A DNA stretch of 57,885 nt from an uncultured Ruminococcus sp. (GCA_937907215.1 CALESG010000001.1:1-57885), one strand, 5' to 3'; positions 7,350 to 17,193 are shown, counted from the first letter of the stretch. The notes: generated by a model from the sequence alone, not told the origin. Translations and numbers: made by a program.

Positions 7350-8372
7350 GTGGGACGTAAGACAAAAATGAACTCAATCACTAGCCCAGAGCTTCTGGCG
7401 CAAGTGAATCCAGAAAATACACAGTTACTTGAAGACTTCAAGGACTATCTTCGCTCAATCCAGAGAAGCGAAACAACTATTGCTGGATATGAAAATGATA
7501 TTCAGATTGCATTCGTGTGGTGCTTACAGCATAACAACAATACATTCTTCGTGAATTGGACAAAACGAAATATCGTTGCTTATCAGAATTGGCTTTTAAA
7601 TTCAAATGAGAATAGCCCAGCCAGAATCAGAAGGTTGAAAGCTGCTCTCTCATCCATGAGTAATTTCATTGAAAGCGTATTGGATGATGAATTTCCTAAT
7701 TTCAGAAATATTATCAACAAAGTAGAGAATCCGGTGAATAGACCTGTCAGAGAAAAGACAGTATGGGAGGATTCTGAACTTGAGGCGTTGTTGGAGAAGC
7801 TTGTTGAGCGCAAGGATTATGAAAAAGCCTGCTATCTCGCTCTCGCAATGTACAGTGGAAGAAGGAAATCCGAATTATGTAGATTCAAGATATCAGATTT
7901 TGATGAGGATAAACTGGTATGCGGTGGGGCTTTGTATAAAAGCGCTCCAATCAAAACTAAAGGCAGAGGCGGTGGCAAGATGATTAACTGCTACACGCTT
8001 GCAAAGAAGTTCACACCATATCTCGATATGTGGCGCAATCGTCGTCTGGACAAATATGGCGATAGCGAATGGTTGTTCCCCGATGCAAAGAATCCCGAAG
8101 AACATATTCAGATCTCAACCATTAATAGCTGGTCAAATACGTTCTCAAGGTTATCGGGCAAGCCAGCCTATATTCATAGCCTGCGACATTATTTCACCAC
8201 CAGTCTTGCGAAAGCCGGAATACCGGACGGAGTAATCCAGAGTATTGTCGCATGGGAGTCTTCTGATATGGTTCAGTTGTACAAAGACATTGATGCTGAT
8301 GAACAGATCGGAATGTACTTTAAAGATGGCGATATTGTTGCGCCCGAGCAGAAAGGCTTGGGAGACCTGTAA
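7350..8372 (+). CDS. Tyrosine recombinase-fold protein (late-block copy)
   Basis: A 340-aa protein with an N-terminal SAM-like DNA-binding domain and a C-terminal catalytic domain. The residues of the family are present: Arg in YSGRRKSE (about 171), Lys in TKGRG (about 204), HSLR (276-279), Trp at the third His/Trp position (about 302) and Tyr in LYKD (about 311). It may therefore be active. GTG 7350 is chosen because AAAGGAGG (7333-7340) is 9 nt upstream. TTG 7344 is too close. It is distinct from the integrase at 49869. Related proteins in SPbeta include the master repressor MrpR, which has this fold but no recombinase activity (from memory). Roles could be recombination, dimer resolution or DNA-binding control. 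Confidence 0.8.
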   Translation: MGRKTKMNSITSPELLAQVNPENTQLLEDFKDYLRSIQRSETTIAGYENDIQIAFVWCLQHNNNTFFVNWTKRNIVAYQNWLLNSNENSPARIRRLKAALSSMSNFIESVLDDEFPNFRNIINKVENPVNRPVREKTVWEDSELEALLEKLVERKDYEKACYLALAMYSGRRKSELCRFKISDFDEDKLVCGGALYKSAPIKTKGRGGGKMINCYTLAKKFTPYLDMWRNRRLDKYGDSEWLFPDAKNPEEHIQISTINSWSNTFSRLSGKPAYIHSLRHYFTTSLAKAGIPDGVIQSIVAWESSDMVQLYKDIDADEQIGMYFKDGDIVAPEQKGLGDL

Positions 8373-8398
8373 ATATAGAGACAAAGGAGATTATGAAT

Positions 8399-8857
8399 AT
8401 GAATAGAAAGGAATTAGTCCGTCGCATTGCAAACGTGATGCGAAAAAATAATATTCGGAAACCTGTCTCATCCCAAAAGCAGGTTTTCCATATATCTGAT
8501 GACGAAGGAAATACAAAAGACTTTGTTGTCAAGAAAACAGATAAAGGTGTTCTATTTACATATGACGATGTAGAGGCAATGATGGACACATGCCTTGCGG
8601 TTATTGGTGACAGTTTAAAACGAGGTGAGTCTGTGTCTATCAGAGGGTTCGGTACTCTCTCTCTAAACTACAGAAAACCGCGAACTAATAAGCATCCCGT
8701 CACGCATGAAGATGTTGAAGTCTCTGGCAGGTATGTACCAAAGTTTGAATCTGGCAAGGATTTAAAGATGTGTGCCAAAATGTATGAACTTTCTTTGGCT
8801 GAGCGTCTATCCATCTATGAATCACCTGATTTTAACGAAGAGGATGGTGATGAATAA
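8399..8857 (+). CDS. HU/IHF-family DNA-binding protein
   Basis: A 152-aa protein. Residues of about 60-125 match the HU fold, including the SIRGFGTLSLNYRKPR beta-arm region that grips the DNA minor groove and a downstream GRYVPKFESGKDLK. An N-terminal extension of about 60 residues and an acidic tail (FNEEDGDE) are additional to normal HU (about 90 aa). ATG 8399 is spaced 9 nt from AAGGAG. ATG 8393 is too near. HU-like proteins bend DNA and could assist packaging or the neighbouring recombinase. SPbeta also has an HU-like gene near yonO (from memory). Confidence 0.8.
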   Translation: MNRKELVRRIANVMRKNNIRKPVSSQKQVFHISDDEGNTKDFVVKKTDKGVLFTYDDVEAMMDTCLAVIGDSLKRGESVSIRGFGTLSLNYRKPRTNKHPVTHEDVEVSGRYVPKFESGKDLKMCAKMYELSLAERLSIYESPDFNEEDGDE

Positions 8858-9885
8858 TGGCTTTGGAAATGAACACAGATAAAGTAATCTGTCCCACATG
8901 CGGTACTGGATACTCCAAAAGAAAGGGATTTTTCCCTGTAAGTTACGGAGAACTATATAAAGGTCTGGGGTACATCCCGTATTGCAGATCGTGTATTGAC
9001 AAAATATATAGTCAGTATCTCGCACAATGTAAGGACTCAAAAATGGCGGTCAGACAGACATGCCGTAAACTAGACTTATACTGGAATGAAAGTATTTTTG
9101 ATAGCGTAGTAAAGAAAAGTTCTGTGCGATCATTAATGACACAGTATATTGTTCGTATCAATAGCGTCTCATGTGCAGGTAAAAGCTATGATGATACTTT
9201 GCTCGACGAGGGCATCCTGTGGTCTTTTGATACTACACAGGTTGCAGCAGAGCCACAAGATATAGAACCAGATGAGGCAGATGAGTCAAATACTGCCGAT
9301 GAACCGGATATCCCGCAAGAAGTAATTGCCTTTTGGGGAACTGGGTATTCTAAAGAGATGTATGAGCAGCTTGAACAACGTCGCAAATATTACAGTTCAA
9401 AATTTCCAGATGCCTTCTCTGATGCTGGCGGAAATGATATCGGTAGCGACGTGTTAATGAGACAGCTCTGCAATCTTGAAGTAAGTATATCGAAGGACGC
9501 TGCTGCCGGAAAATCTATTGACAAGAGCGTAAACTCACTGAATACACTGATTGGTAGTTTAAACCTCAAGCCAGCTCAAAAGAAATCTGACGAACTGGAT
9601 GCTTCAATAGCTAACACTCCGCTTGGCGTATGGTTATTTAGGTATGAGAACAAACGTCCATTACCTGAAATTGATAAATCTTTACAGGATGTCAACCGCA
9701 TTAAAAAATACGTGTTCACATGGCTTGGGCATATATGCAAAATGTGCGGTGTAAAGAATGGATATACCAGGTTGTATGAGGATGAAATTAATAGACTTCG
9801 AGTAGAAAAGCCTGAATACGAAGATGAGGACGATGAATCTTTATTGATCGATGCGTACTCAGAAAGTCAGGATGGTGATGAATAA
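8857..9885 (+). CDS. Candidate terminase small subunit
   Basis: A 342-aa protein whose stop overlaps the large terminase start (TAATG) and whose start overlaps the HU-like gene in the same way. The N-terminus has a zinc-finger pair, CPTCG and CRSC (about residues 12-46). The middle is acidic and low in complexity. The C-terminal part again has a CKMCG motif. Position directly before the large terminase and the DNA-binding-type zinc motif suggest the DNA-recognition subunit of the packaging motor. No strong family signature was recognised, so the call rests mainly on context. Confidence 0.5.
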   Translation: MALEMNTDKVICPTCGTGYSKRKGFFPVSYGELYKGLGYIPYCRSCIDKIYSQYLAQCKDSKMAVRQTCRKLDLYWNESIFDSVVKKSSVRSLMTQYIVRINSVSCAGKSYDDTLLDEGILWSFDTTQVAAEPQDIEPDEADESNTADEPDIPQEVIAFWGTGYSKEMYEQLEQRRKYYSSKFPDAFSDAGGNDIGSDVLMRQLCNLEVSISKDAAAGKSIDKSVNSLNTLIGSLNLKPAQKKSDELDASIANTPLGVWLFRYENKRPLPEIDKSLQDVNRIKKYVFTWLGHICKMCGVKNGYTRLYEDEINRLRVEKPEYEDEDDESLLIDAYSESQDGDE

Positions 9886-11672
9886 TGGATAGATATGAAT
9901 CTGTCATGGAGGGCGCTGCTATATGGGGCGCCTTTTATCGTGCCAATCCTGATAAGTTTGCCGAAGACTATTTACACATTCAGTTAAGACTATTTCAGCG
10001 AATCTTACTTGCAATGATGTTCTGGAGTACCACGTTTGTATTAATTGCTTGTCGTGGTCTTGGTAAGACATACATCAGTGCTATTTACTGCGTCGTAAGA
10101 TGCATCTTATATCCGGGTACAAAAATTTGTATTGCGTCCGGAACCAGGGGACAGGCTATCAACGTTCTTGAGAAGATACTTCTTGAATTGAAGCCTCAAT
10201 CAGAAGAATTGAGGGCTGAAATAGATGACAAGCAATCGAAGATCAATGGAACCAATGCACAGATTGTATTCTTCAATACAAGCGTCATCAAGGTAGTAAC
10301 AGCCTCTGATAACGCCAGAGGCAACAGATGTAATGTGCTGCTACTGGATGAGTATCGACTGATCTCAAAAGATACGATCGACACTGTTCTGAAAAAGTTC
10401 CTTACATTAAGACGTATGCCGAGATACGAGGAACTGACAGACGCTGAGAAAAAGATTGAGTACGCAAAAGAAAAGAACTTAACTATGTACCTATCTTCTG
10501 CTTATTTCAAAGATCATTGGTCATATACGAAGTGTATGGATACCTTTGAAATTATGAAGGATGAGAACAGACATCAATTCGTATGCGGATTCCCATATGA
10601 ATTATCTATCGAAGAGGGATTGCTTGACCCTGAGACAGTTGCTGATGACATGTCAGAAAGTGATTTCAGCGAAATTAAATGGAGTATGGAGATGGATGCT
10701 CTATGGTATGGCTCTGAAGACGGAGCATTTTTCGACTTCCCTACTATATCCAAAAACAGAACCATCAAATATCCAATGTTACCAGATGAAATTGCATCTA
10801 AACTGAATAATTCCCAGAGCATCAGAATTCAGGAGAAGAACAATGGTGAAATAAGAGTCCTTTCTGCAGATATTGCATTAATGTCAAGCAGAAAGAACAA
10901 TAACGATGCTACTGCTATCTTTATTAACCAAATGAAGCCTTCGAGAGCTGGTCGATATTCAAGCAATATTGTATATGCGGATGCTTGCGAAGGAATGAGA
11001 ACTGATGAACAGGCACTATATATTCGTAAACTGTACGAAGATTACAAATGTGATTATATTGTGCTGGATACAAACGGTCTCGGTCTTGGTGTGTATGATG
11101 CTTTAGCAAGGGATATGGTCAACCCGGATACTGGAGAACTATACCCAGCATTGTCTTGTTGCAATAATGCAGAGATGGCTTCAAGATGTACCGTTATTGG
11201 TGCAAAGAAGGTTATTTGGTCAATCAAGGCAAGTGCTCAGTTTAATTCAGACTGTGCTTTTATGTTAAGGGAAGCATTCCGCAGTGGTCGAATGCGATTA
11301 CTCTCAACAGAATACGATGCTGAAAAATACCTGGCAGAGATACGTGGATATAATTCACTTTCCGACTCAGACAAAATGTCACTTCAGCTTCCGTATATCC
11401 ACACAACTCTACTCGTAGATGAGCTTACAAAGCTTTTATATGAAGAGTCTGGTGGAAAAATCAAAATTACAGAACGTGCTGGAATGCGTAAAGATAGATA
11501 TTCCAGTCTTTCGTATAACTACTATGTTGCTATGCAAATTGAAAACAAAATGAGTAAGCGACAGAATATCGGCGATGGAGCATCCGATATGTTTATCATT
11601 AAGGCTCCAAATTATAGAAGAAAGGCGGTGAATGGATTGTATGGCAGAACAAAAGCAAGTTGGAGATTCTAG
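9885..11672 (+). CDS. terL: Terminase large subunit
   Basis: A 595-aa DNA-packaging motor protein. The N-terminal ATPase has Walker A CRGLGKT (56-62) and Walker B with catalytic Glu in VLLLDEYR (151-158), preceded by ASDNARGNRCN. The C-terminal RNase H-like nuclease has acidic residues in LSADIA (Asp329) and IVLDTNG (Asp395). Length and order are normal for the family. It pumps DNA into proheads through the portal encoded next. Its 3' end overlaps the portal start by about 30 nt. Confidence 0.93.
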   Translation: MDRYESVMEGAAIWGAFYRANPDKFAEDYLHIQLRLFQRILLAMMFWSTTFVLIACRGLGKTYISAIYCVVRCILYPGTKICIASGTRGQAINVLEKILLELKPQSEELRAEIDDKQSKINGTNAQIVFFNTSVIKVVTASDNARGNRCNVLLLDEYRLISKDTIDTVLKKFLTLRRMPRYEELTDAEKKIEYAKEKNLTMYLSSAYFKDHWSYTKCMDTFEIMKDENRHQFVCGFPYELSIEEGLLDPETVADDMSESDFSEIKWSMEMDALWYGSEDGAFFDFPTISKNRTIKYPMLPDEIASKLNNSQSIRIQEKNNGEIRVLSADIALMSSRKNNNDATAIFINQMKPSRAGRYSSNIVYADACEGMRTDEQALYIRKLYEDYKCDYIVLDTNGLGLGVYDALARDMVNPDTGELYPALSCCNNAEMASRCTVIGAKKVIWSIKASAQFNSDCAFMLREAFRSGRMRLLSTEYDAEKYLAEIRGYNSLSDSDKMSLQLPYIHTTLLVDELTKLLYEESGGKIKITERAGMRKDRYSSLSYNYYVAMQIENKMSKRQNIGDGASDMFIIKAPNYRRKAVNGLYGRTKASWRF

Positions 11673-13149
11673 TGTAAAAGATTTTTCCGGCATGATAGGT
11701 ATTTCTAGCAAATTTGCTGTTCTTAACAGATTAATTACTAGAGACCTAAACAATAACACTACTACCCCTACATTCTCTTTGTATTCTAAAGAAGATGTAC
11801 AGGGATATCTTGCTAACCCATATACATACGAAAAGCAGATTCGTAATGCTGTTACATATATATATGGCGCATCTTCTCATTTTAGAAGAATCATTCAGTA
11901 TTTTGCAAGTCTGTCTGATTTAGCATATGTAGTGTCTCCGTATAAGATTGACCCTAAATCTACCAACGCCAAAACGATAAATAGAAACTATCGTAAGGTA
12001 TTAAATGCTCTGTCTGCGATGAGCATTAAAACTCAGTTCCCGAAAATCCTAACCGTCTGCTTACGAGAGGATACATTCTACGGAACTATGTGGGTGACAA
12101 ATGATAATATCACTATCCAACAGCTGCCTAGTGATTATTGTGCTATATCCACAATCGAAGGAAATGTATTGAATGTATCCTTTGACTTCTCATACTTCGA
12201 TTCTCACAGTGCTTTATTGGAGTTTTATCCGCAGGAATTTAAGACAAAATACGCTGTTTACCAGAAACAGCGTACATCAAGATGGCTTGAATTGGATTCT
12301 CCAACTTCATTTGCAATTAAGGTTAATAATGATATCCTGGCGTATTCTCTACCACCGTTCATCGGTATATTAAGAGAATTGTATGACCTTGAAGATTATA
12401 AGCAGCTGAAATTAACCAAAACAGCATTGGAAAATTATGCAATGCTTGTAATGGCTCTTCCTATGGATAAAGATGGCAACTGGGGTATTGATCTGAACAA
12501 GGCAAAAGAATTCTGGCAGAACTTAGATTCTGTCCTTCCTGAAGAAGTTGGTTCCATCCTTACTCCGATGCCTATTACGAAGATCGGCTTCGAGAAGTCT
12601 AATACTGGTGATACAAATACAATAGCAGATGCAGAGCAGAATATTTTCACATCCGCTGGCGTATCTTCGCTTCTGTTTAATAATGAAAAGGCATCTGCTA
12701 ATGCTCTTTCATTATCAATAAAAGCCGACCAAAGTCTCACATTCGGCATTGTGCGAAGCATTGAAGACGCTGTGAACAGATTTATACAGGCTCAGAGCTA
12801 TGGAAAGAATTTTAAAGTCACTTTTCTGGATGTATCTCCGTACAACCGAAAAGAAATGGGTGATGCATATCTCAAAGCTGCTTCATACGGACTTCCTACG
12901 ATTGCAATGTATGCAGCGTCTCAGGGACTTGGACAGGCAGAACTTGATGCTATGAGTTTCCTTGAAACAGAGGTCATGGGTCTGCAAGATATGTTTAGAC
13001 CAATTCAGAGTTCTACTCAGATGAGTGGCAATACCACATCTACGGACAGTAATGCTCCAACCGATGAAGGTGGCAGACCACAGTCAGATGAAACGGATTT
13101 GACGGATAGTGGAGAACAATCCGCCGAGCAGAGTTCTGATTGGGGATAG
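11641..13149 (+). CDS. Portal protein
   Basis: A 502-aa protein directly after the large terminase. The sequence fits phage portal proteins: an N-terminal wing with LANPYTYEKQIRNAVTYIY, a long helical stem region around 240-330, and a low-complexity acidic C-terminus. Portal dodecamers form the DNA channel at one capsid vertex. ATG 11641 is chosen over 11632 because AAAGGCGGTG (11621-11630) is spaced for it. Confidence 0.88.
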   Translation: MAEQKQVGDSSVKDFSGMIGISSKFAVLNRLITRDLNNNTTTPTFSLYSKEDVQGYLANPYTYEKQIRNAVTYIYGASSHFRRIIQYFASLSDLAYVVSPYKIDPKSTNAKTINRNYRKVLNALSAMSIKTQFPKILTVCLREDTFYGTMWVTNDNITIQQLPSDYCAISTIEGNVLNVSFDFSYFDSHSALLEFYPQEFKTKYAVYQKQRTSRWLELDSPTSFAIKVNNDILAYSLPPFIGILRELYDLEDYKQLKLTKTALENYAMLVMALPMDKDGNWGIDLNKAKEFWQNLDSVLPEEVGSILTPMPITKIGFEKSNTGDTNTIADAEQNIFTSAGVSSLLFNNEKASANALSLSIKADQSLTFGIVRSIEDAVNRFIQAQSYGKNFKVTFLDVSPYNRKEMGDAYLKAASYGLPTIAMYAASQGLGQAELDAMSFLETEVMGLQDMFRPIQSSTQMSGNTTSTDSNAPTDEGGRPQSDETDLTDSGEQSAEQSSDWG

Positions 13150-13162
13150 GCGGTGATGATTC

Positions 13163-13339
13163 ATGAAAAAATTCATATATGCTTTTAGTGAATCAGATAG
13201 AGACATACTTCTCTCTCAGGGATATACATTACTGAAAGCAGACAACACAAAAAAAATGTATGTATTTAAAAATAAAGAGGAATTGTGTTTCTCCATGAAT
13301 GACGGAACATTTGCTCTTTCAGACATTTTAACTTTTTAG
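13163..13339 (+). CDS. Small protein after portal
   Basis: A 58-aa protein (MKKFIYAFSESDRDILLSQG at its start) with a likely compact alpha/beta fold, preceded by GGCGGTGATG. It ends one base before a terminator stem. No function is recognised. Its place between portal and protease suggests a small structural or assembly factor. Confidence 0.65.
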   Translation: MKKFIYAFSESDRDILLSQGYTLLKADNTKKMYVFKNKEELCFSMNDGTFALSDILTF

Positions 13340-13367
13340 CCCGCATGAGTAACCATGCGGGTCTTTG
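13340..13367 (+). terminator. Terminator-like hairpin after portal
   Basis: CCCGCATG (13340-13347) pairs with CATGCGGG (13354-13361), followed by TCTTTGTAT. The stem is strong and the T-tract short, so termination is probably partial. Confidence 0.55.
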
Positions 13368-13384
13368 TATTACGGAGGTTATAG

Positions 13385-14959
13385 ATGAAAACAGAGATTT
13401 TAAATCTTACATACGCATCATCTTTAACCGATTTATGCGAGATTAACTCTTCTTTTGATTCCGGGATTCTTCGCATTGCATATACAGGAGATAACCGAAA
13501 TGGCAGTTCTATTTCCAAAGATGTATTTGAAAGTTGCATCAAAACGATTTACAACTGCCCGGTTGTATGCAATTACGACAGAGAGACTGATACTCTCGGT
13601 GGTCATGACATGGAACTTGTCCGCAAGGATGACGGCAGTTTGATTCTTGTGAATCTAACTCAGCCTATTGGCGTAGTTCCACAGACAGCAAAAGTATACT
13701 GGGAAACTGTCGAGGAAGATGACGGTACTGTAAACGAGTATCTGTGCGCCGAGGTTCTGATATGGAAGCGCCAGGAGGCTTACAGAAAAATCAAAAAAGA
13801 TGGAATTACAGCTCAAAGCATGGAAATTACCGTCAAGGATGGTGAAACCATCAATGGGATTTACTGTATTAAGGATTTCGAGTTTACAGCATTTGCATTG
13901 ATCGGTGTTGAACCGTGCTATGAATCTGCATCTCTTGCATTTTCAAAACAGGATTTCAAACAGGAATTTTCTAAGATGATGCTTGAGCTAAAGGATAGTT
14001 TAAAAGATGTCACTGTCTCTGATGAGACTGGCAATATACACTCACACAAATACTCAATGGAAGGAGGAAGTAAAGGATTGGATAAACAGAATTTAATTGA
14101 AAAGTATGGCATTGATGTTAATACTCTTGATTTCTCCATTGATGATTTTACTGTTGAGGAGCTTGAAGAAAAATTCAAAGCAATCACAGAGGCTGACAAA
14201 AAGTCTGACCCAGAGGTTGATACAGATAAAAATAAATTCGCCCTTACAAGTAACGTCGTTGATGAAATCATGCGAGCACTCGATGCAGAGAAAATCCAGT
14301 GTGAATGGGGCGAATGTAGTCGCTATTTCTTTGTAGATTGTGACTTTGACGCTATGGAAGTTTACTGCTGGGACAGAACCGATTGGCTGCTCTATGGATT
14401 CTCTTACAAGACAAACGGAGACAGTATTGAAATCGATTTTGAGAACAAAAAGCGTAAGAAATATGTAATCGCTGACTTTGATGAGGGCGAGCAGGTTTCT
14501 CCTATTGCACAGGTATTCGAGCAGATGGAACAGGTAATGACCGACAAGTCTGCTGCTTCTGCTGAATTTGAAGCAAAATACCAGAACGCATCTGAAACGA
14601 TTACTTCTATGGAGGCAGAGCTTGAGGAGCTTCGTAAGTTTAAAGCTGATACAGAAACAGCTGCTATGGAGAAAGCTCGTAAATCCGAAATTGCAGAAGT
14701 ATTCGCTAAGTTTGAAGATCTTGTAGGTGTAGAAGCATTTGAAAATCTGAAGACAGATTGTGATGTTGACTGCATGAAGTTTGAACTGGATGCTCTTGAG
14801 GAGAAATGTTATGCAATTCGTGGTAGACATGGAGTACAGACTAAAATGAATTTCAGTCAGAAGGCTCCTAAACTGCCTATTGAAACACCAGAAAATAACA
14901 AGGCAGACCAGCCTTATGGCGGTCTTTTTGAGGAGTATGGCTTCTCTGCTAAAGAATAA
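13385..14959 (+). CDS. Prohead protease/scaffold fusion
   Basis: A 524-aa protein in the usual protease-scaffold position before decoration and capsid genes. The N-terminal 200 residues resemble phage prohead (XkdF/S78-type) proteases: a GGHD motif near residue 80 and a KKDGITAQSMEI segment (about 137-148) with a candidate serine. The C-terminal 170 residues are charged and coiled-coil forming, as in scaffold proteins. The middle acidic domain (about 215-360) is not recognised. Protease activity is inferred. The fused scaffold explains why no separate scaffold gene is seen. Confidence 0.65.
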   Translation: MKTEILNLTYASSLTDLCEINSSFDSGILRIAYTGDNRNGSSISKDVFESCIKTIYNCPVVCNYDRETDTLGGHDMELVRKDDGSLILVNLTQPIGVVPQTAKVYWETVEEDDGTVNEYLCAEVLIWKRQEAYRKIKKDGITAQSMEITVKDGETINGIYCIKDFEFTAFALIGVEPCYESASLAFSKQDFKQEFSKMMLELKDSLKDVTVSDETGNIHSHKYSMEGGSKGLDKQNLIEKYGIDVNTLDFSIDDFTVEELEEKFKAITEADKKSDPEVDTDKNKFALTSNVVDEIMRALDAEKIQCEWGECSRYFFVDCDFDAMEVYCWDRTDWLLYGFSYKTNGDSIEIDFENKKRKKYVIADFDEGEQVSPIAQVFEQMEQVMTDKSAASAEFEAKYQNASETITSMEAELEELRKFKADTETAAMEKARKSEIAEVFAKFEDLVGVEAFENLKTDCDVDCMKFELDALEEKCYAIRGRHGVQTKMNFSQKAPKLPIETPENNKADQPYGGLFEEYGFSAKE

Positions 14960-14973
14960 GGAGGTAAAAATTT

Positions 14974-15483
14974 ATGGCTAAATATGGCGTTGTTAGAACA
15001 GACAACATGACTGGTACTGATGTTCGTAGTGAACTGGTGTCTGTTAAATACATGGGTACAGCTAAAACTACTGCTACCGAAATTGAAAACGGAAGTGTCC
15101 TGAAAGCTTCTGAGCTTATGGACGGTGAGCGCGAGGTATTCCTCGGAGAAGATGTCGCAAAAGATACACCTATTCGAGAGGTCGTACTGATCGCTGCTCC
15201 TGAAGTACCGTATGATGAAAGACTCCGCAACCTGGATGAATTCATCAACCCGGCTGGTAAGGCTTGTAGAGGATATAGACTCCATTCTGGAAATATGTTC
15301 TCTGTAACTAAAGAAGCTCTGACTGGTCTCGCATCTCCTGCAAAGGGAAATATCGTAGAGCTTGCAGCTGGTACAAAACTGAATGTTGCAGCATCTGCAA
15401 CTTCCGGTGCTACAACTGTTGGAAAGATTATCGACGTTGAGATTGCTGGTCGATATACATACTACGTTATCAAGATTGACTAA
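14974..15483 (+). CDS. Probable head decoration protein
   Basis: A 169-aa protein rich in beta-prone, small residues, placed between scaffold and major capsid where head decoration or stabilisation proteins sit. An AAGGAGGT-type site precedes the ATG. No motif proves the role. It could also be a minor capsid component. Confidence 0.55.
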   Translation: MAKYGVVRTDNMTGTDVRSELVSVKYMGTAKTTATEIENGSVLKASELMDGEREVFLGEDVAKDTPIREVVLIAAPEVPYDERLRNLDEFINPAGKACRGYRLHSGNMFSVTKEALTGLASPAKGNIVELAAGTKLNVAASATSGATTVGKIIDVEIAGRYTYYVIKID

Positions 15484-15496
15484 AACATCGTCAGTC

Positions 15497-15516
15497 ATGC
15501 TAACTAAATAATTTAC
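15497..15516 (+). promoter_or_regulatory. Dispersed 20-bp element, copy 4 (before major capsid)
   Basis: ATGCTAACTAAATAATTTAC, with the perfect core dyad TAAAT-A-ATTTA. It ends directly before the AAGGAGG of the major capsid gene, the most abundant late protein. This fits a boosted late start site. Confidence 0.7.
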
Positions 15517-15532
15517 AAGGAGGATTTTTATA

Positions 15533-16549
15533 ATGGCTGAAATTAAAGATATTGTAAAACTTGCTGTTGATGGTTACAAAGGCAAGGTTGAAAAATATTC
15601 CGTAGGTCAGTCTCAGGAGCTGCTTAGACAGGCTCTGATCGAGGCTAATGGCGGAAGTACCGTTCTGGATTACAAGAAAATCAGAGACGGTAAATGTGCA
15701 GGTCTGTTCTCTCTTCTGGAGGAGACACTGAGCAGAACTGTTGTTGAGGGTCTTCAGGGCGACGAATATTTCAATGCTCTGGTTGATTTCCGTAATGTTC
15801 CTGAAGGTGACAAGAACATCTTCCTCGTTGAGGATAGAAACCTGTTTGTAGTTTCTGAAGCAGCTGATGGTACTCAGGGTATCAGACGTCAGAGACTCGG
15901 CGGTGTATCTGAGGCATCTATTCCGACTTCTCTCAAGACAGTTAGAATTTACGAGGAACTGAACCGTGTACTTGCAGGTCGTGTTGATTTCAACGACTTT
16001 ATCAACAAGGTATCTGAGTCCTTCCGTCAGAAACTTCTGAATGATATCTACACTCTGTGGAGTGGTGCTACTGCTGACCAGTTTGGAGGTACTACATACT
16101 TCCCGGTTGCAGGTGCATACGACGAGGATGAGCTGTTAGACCTGATTTCTCATGTTGAAGCAGCTGCTAACGGACAGCAGGCTACAATCATCGGCACAAA
16201 GAAAGCACTGCGTAAGCTGAAAGCTTCTATCCAGAACGATGGTGCTAAAGACGATCTCTACAATATGGGATACTATGGCAAGTTCTACGGAACTCCTGTA
16301 GTAGCTGCTCCACAGCGCCATAAAGTAGGTTCTACTGAGTTCGTATTCGATGACGATGTTATCACCATCATCGCTGGTGATGATAAGCCGATTAAAGTCG
16401 TATACGAAGGAAGTCCTATCGTTCTCATGGGCGACCCGATGAGCAACGCAGACTTCACACAGGAATACCTGTACGGCGAGAAGTACGGAATGGGTATTGT
16501 CCTGGCTGGTGGTAACGCCGGTGTTGGTCGTTACGAAATGAATGCGTAA
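15533..16549 (+). CDS. Major capsid protein, HK97-like
   Basis: A 338-aa protein in the canonical position after scaffold and decoration. It shows the HK97-fold layout: an N-terminal arm, an E-loop region with many charged residues, and a C-terminal A-domain with YYGKFYGTPVVAAPQ followed by IIAGDDKPIKVVYEG. Strong codon bias and an ideal AAGGAGG suggest high expression. The dispersed element lies directly before its ribosome binding site. Confidence 0.85.
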   Translation: MAEIKDIVKLAVDGYKGKVEKYSVGQSQELLRQALIEANGGSTVLDYKKIRDGKCAGLFSLLEETLSRTVVEGLQGDEYFNALVDFRNVPEGDKNIFLVEDRNLFVVSEAADGTQGIRRQRLGGVSEASIPTSLKTVRIYEELNRVLAGRVDFNDFINKVSESFRQKLLNDIYTLWSGATADQFGGTTYFPVAGAYDEDELLDLISHVEAAANGQQATIIGTKKALRKLKASIQNDGAKDDLYNMGYYGKFYGTPVVAAPQRHKVGSTEFVFDDDVITIIAGDDKPIKVVYEGSPIVLMGDPMSNADFTQEYLYGEKYGMGIVLAGGNAGVGRYEMNA

Positions 16550-16564
16550 TCGAAATAAGAATGC

Positions 16565-16592
16565 AACGGGAGCTGTAATGGCTCCCGTTTAT
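16565..16592 (+). terminator. Hairpin after major capsid gene
   Basis: AACGGGAGC (16565-16573) pairs perfectly with GCTCCCGTT (16581-16589), followed by only a short T run. It may be a partial terminator or an RNA-stabilising 3' structure that keeps capsid mRNA above its downstream neighbours. Confidence 0.55.
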
Positions 16593-16609
16593 GAACGGAA
16601 GGAGTAATT

Positions 16610-17182
16610 ATGGAAGTTAAAACTGAAACTCAGGTTGTGGAACAGAATGCAGTTACAGAATCCGTAGCTGCCGAAACTCCAAAGAGAAAAACTCGGACTA
16701 GAAAAGCTGCTGAAAAAACTGTAAAACCTATTGTTCCAAAAGATATTGACCCTGAACAGTATGTAACTGTTCGCAATGGTTTTCAGGGACGACTGGTATA
16801 TGTTAGCAAGCATACAGGAGAGCGATTTGTGTGGGATCAGTTCGGAGCTGAACAGGAAATGGAACTCAGAGAGCTGAAAAACGCAAAGAACTCTTATAAG
16901 AAATTCTTTGAAAACAACTGGTTTATGTTCGATGAGGACTGGATCGTAGATTATCTTGGCGTACAGCGATTCTATCGAAATGCAGTACGCATTGAAGATT
17001 TCGACGAGATTTTCCAGAAAGATGCTGAAACTATCTCTCAGATTATCGGAGGAATGTCTGACGGTCAGAAGAAATCTGTAGCCTACCGTGCCAGAGTTCT
17101 GATCGCTGATGGGGCGATTGATTCCAATAAAGCGATTGCCGCATTAGAGGAGTCTCTTGGAGTTGAACTGATTGAAAGATAG
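16610..17182 (+). CDS. Head-region protein with basic N-terminus
   Basis: A 190-aa protein with a flexible acidic lead followed by a very basic PKRKTRTRKAAEK stretch (about 21-33). The remainder is mixed and helical. It lies between capsid and connector genes. The basic tail could contact packaged DNA. Function unknown. Ribosome binding site GGAAGGAG is clear. Confidence 0.6.
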   Translation: MEVKTETQVVEQNAVTESVAAETPKRKTRTRKAAEKTVKPIVPKDIDPEQYVTVRNGFQGRLVYVSKHTGERFVWDQFGAEQEMELRELKNAKNSYKKFFENNWFMFDEDWIVDYLGVQRFYRNAVRIEDFDEIFQKDAETISQIIGGMSDGQKKSVAYRARVLIADGAIDSNKAIAALEESLGVELIER

Positions 17183-17193
17183 GAGGGTTTCGT

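Noticed and set aside
14093..14830. 245-aa antisense frame opposite the protease/scaffold gene
   Set aside because: It is a shadow frame of a well-supported + strand gene, without its own ribosome binding site or recognisable domain.
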